Of a stretch of 64,000 bases of DNA, positions 62,528 through 64,000 are shown piece after piece. Both the position numbers and the translations under genes were made by a program. Each line of letters starts with the position of its first letter. The stretch's first letter is position 1. Source of the stretch: GCA-016699445 sp964555055 (GTDB lineage Bacteria; UBA10199; JACPAL01; GCA-016699445); assembly GCA_964555055.1 (NCBI GenBank), contig CAZKQW010000010.1, positions 1-64,000 on the forward strand. The letters run 5' to 3'. The notes under the pieces were generated by a model. It did no database searches. It was not told the origin of the DNA and worked only from the letters and a program-made list of their open reading frames with translations.

Positions 62528-62594
62528 GGACTTCGGGGATTTTAATGAAATGTTGCTTAAAAAGTCGGTTGAAATCTGGAATCAGTGGGCGCCT

Positions 62595-63476
62595 TCATAG
62601 GCTTGAAAATTCGCGATCCAAAGCCGTCATGTCTTCGCCTGTCAACATAAGGTCGAAGGCCGCCATCGAATTCTCGAGGGTGGAAAGCTGGCTTGCCCCG
62701 GGGATCGGCAGGATGCACGGGGATTTTTGGCGGAGCCAGGCGAGGACGACTTGATAGACGGAACGGTCATACCGCGTCGCCATCCTATCGAGGCCGGAAA
62801 TCTGGCGCAGTTTTTCGTAACGGTACCAGCCTCCATAAGGGCTCCACGGTAGGAAGATTAAATTTTCTTTTTCGCAATAAGTTAAGACGCCGTCATGTTC
62901 AGGCTCACGGTGAAAAGGGTTGTATTGGTTTTGGACCGAGACGACATCGACGACGGCGCGAGCCTCCTCGACCTGTTTCACAGAGAAGTTTGAAACGCCG
63001 ACGAAACGCACCAGCCCCTTTTCGACCGCATCACGAGCGGCTTTCAGGGATTCCTTGATCGAAAACTTAGAATCCGGTGCGTGGAATTGCCAAAGATCGA
63101 CGGCTCTTTGTCCTCCTAAGGCTTGATGACTTTCGCGGATTGTTTTTTCCAAATGCTTCGGATCACCGTTAGTTTCCCACCGGCCGCCAGGGCGCATAAG
63201 GCCACCTTTGGTGGCGATCATCACGGATTCAGAAGCGCCGCAACGCTCCAAGCCCGCCCAAACGAGCTTTTCATTATGATGCTTATCGTTTTCGTCCAAG
63301 CAATAGGCGTCCGCCGTGTCGATCAACGTCACGCCGAGCTCGACGGCGCGTTTCAAGACTCGGAACGCATCGTTTTGGGCAGGCCGTCCATCCACGGATA
63401 GAGGCATGGCTCCCAATCCGATCACGCTGACGGAGCGCCCCGTTTCTCCAAACATCCTTTGAGGTAGGGTCCGCAT
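62595..63476 (-). CDS. Aldo/keto reductase
   Basis: A 293-aa NADPH-type aldo/keto reductase. The tetrad is D53, Y58 (LIDTADAY), K90 (MIATKGG) and H132 (WQFHAP). The (beta/alpha)8 order and the C-terminal cofactor segment CILPIPGASQLSTLENSMAA are complete. The substrate is not predictable. It follows clpB after 11 nt on the same strand. The start is ATG 63476; an internal Met at residue 8 is possible. Confidence 0.92.
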   Translation of the reverse strand: MRTLPQRMFGETGRSVSVIGLGAMPLSVDGRPAQNDAFRVLKRAVELGVTLIDTADAYCLDENDKHHNEKLVWAGLERCGASESVMIATKGGLMRPGGRWETNGDPKHLEKTIRESHQALGGQRAVDLWQFHAPDSKFSIKESLKAARDAVEKGLVRFVGVSNFSVKQVEEARAVVDVVSVQNQYNPFHREPEHDGVLTYCEKENLIFLPWSPYGGWYRYEKLRQISGLDRMATRYDRSVYQVVLAWLRQKSPCILPIPGASQLSTLENSMAAFDLMLTGEDMTALDREFSSL

Positions 63477-63487
63477 GAGAGCACCAG

Positions 63488-64000
63488 TTATTTCTTAAAG
63501 TGAATGGAATCCTTCTCCGCGTCCGCCATGATCTTATCACCCTCGTGGAAATGGCCCTCGAGGATTTGGATTGAGAGAGGGTCTTGGAGGTATTTTTGAA
63601 TCGCCCTCTTTAAAGGACGCGCTCCGTAGACCGGATCGTAGCCTTCCTTCGCCAAGAACTGCTTGGCCTTCGGCGTCAGCGTCAGCACGATCTTCTTTTC
63701 CGCCAGCAGACTCTCCAAATGCTTCGTCTGGATGTCGACGATGCGTTCGATGCCTTTTTCGTTCAATCCATGGAAAATTAGGATGTCGTCGATGCGATTC
63801 AAGAATTCCGGGCGGAAATGGCCTCGCAGAGCGTCCATCACGCGCTTCTCCATCTCGACTTCGTCCTTGCCGCCGAGCTCCGTGATGAATTGGCTGCCGA
63901 TGTTGCTCGTCATGATGATAACCGTGTTCTTGAAATCCACCTGACGGCCCTGACCATCCGTCAAGCGGCCGTCGTCGAGGACCTGCAACAAGACGTTGAA
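63488..64000 (-). CDS. clpB: ClpB disaggregase, C-terminal part (runs off the window)
   Basis: The last 170 codons of ClpB; the frame stays open to the window edge at 64000, where it reads [18 protein letters not shown]. Present are the second AAA domain's sensor-1 (IIMTSNIGS), the arginine-finger region [15 protein letters not shown], and sensor-2 [18 protein letters not shown]. ClpB works with DnaK to rescue aggregated proteins. An apparent start near 63991 is only an internal Leu codon (TTG). Confidence 0.95.
   Translation of the reverse strand, partial: FNVLLQVLDDGRLTDGQGRQVDFKNTVIIMTSNIGSQFITELGGKDEVEMEKRVMDALRGHFRPEFLNRIDDILIFHGLNEKGIERIVDIQTKHLESLLAEKKIVLTLTPKAKQFLAKEGYDPVYGARPLKRAIQKYLQDPLSIQILEGHFHEGDKIMADAEKDSIHFKK

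Overview
The window looks like a chromosomal segment of a Gram-negative, respiring, heterotrophic bacterium. Three things suggest this: secreted lipoproteins with lipoboxes, a periplasmic adaptor protein, and a complete 2-oxoglutarate dehydrogenase (sucA-sucB-lpdA). Two gene orders resemble the old Deltaproteobacteria (Geobacter-like lineages): argH-lysA-dapF-dapA-dapB, and ispE - tRNA-Gln - prs - rplY - pth - rpsF - rpsR - DUF2232 - rplI - dnaB. I do not assign a genus; the lineage is an inference from gene order and protein style.

Layout. 0-3 kb: a Ppx/GppA phosphatase, then an AT-richer patch with a lone response regulator and a Ser/Thr kinase. 3-10 kb: lpdA, sucB, sucA and an acetyl-CoA hydrolase/transferase, all on the minus strand. 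10-13.6 kb: an unrecognised 560-aa protein, a double-domain universal stress protein, and a winged-helix plus nucleotidyltransferase pair resembling a toxin-antitoxin module. 13.6-22.8 kb: one packed minus-strand run, argH-lysA-dapF-dapA-dapB-pectate lyase lipoprotein-nfu-cstA. 22.8-27.8 kb: a methyltransferase-like orphan, a long AT-rich leader and rho, then a phosphodiester glycosidase and a periplasmic adaptor. 27.8-35.6 kb: glyS, ppdK, a beta-propeller lipoprotein and srkA, convergent with aidB. 35.7-41.8 kb: smc, a Na/Pi cotransporter and coaX. 41.8-50.2 kb: ald, larE, a phasin-like protein, murI, a homocysteine methyltransferase, an rRNA methyltransferase, an esterase and tkt. 50.2-59.3 kb: ctpA, then the translation/replication cluster from rdgB-dnaB to ispE. 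59.3-64 kb: a hydrolase, an AAA ATPase behind a large inverted repeat, a glutamine-amidotransferase-like protein, an aldo/keto reductase and the 3' part of clpB.

Most of the window is housekeeping. The less ordinary signals are non-coding or architectural. A two-copy intergenic repeat carries two hairpins whose stems vary in a compensated way. Large palindromes lie at both ends of smc. Several genes have a -10-like hexamer 5-6 nt before the start codon, which suggests leaderless mRNAs. A 7-bp operator palindrome overlaps the -10 of the HTH/nucleotidyltransferase pair, and an 18-bp inverted repeat ends one base before the AAA ATPase start. Ribosomal protein S6 has a very histidine-rich tail. 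No CRISPR array, insertion sequence, prophage or rRNA gene was seen.
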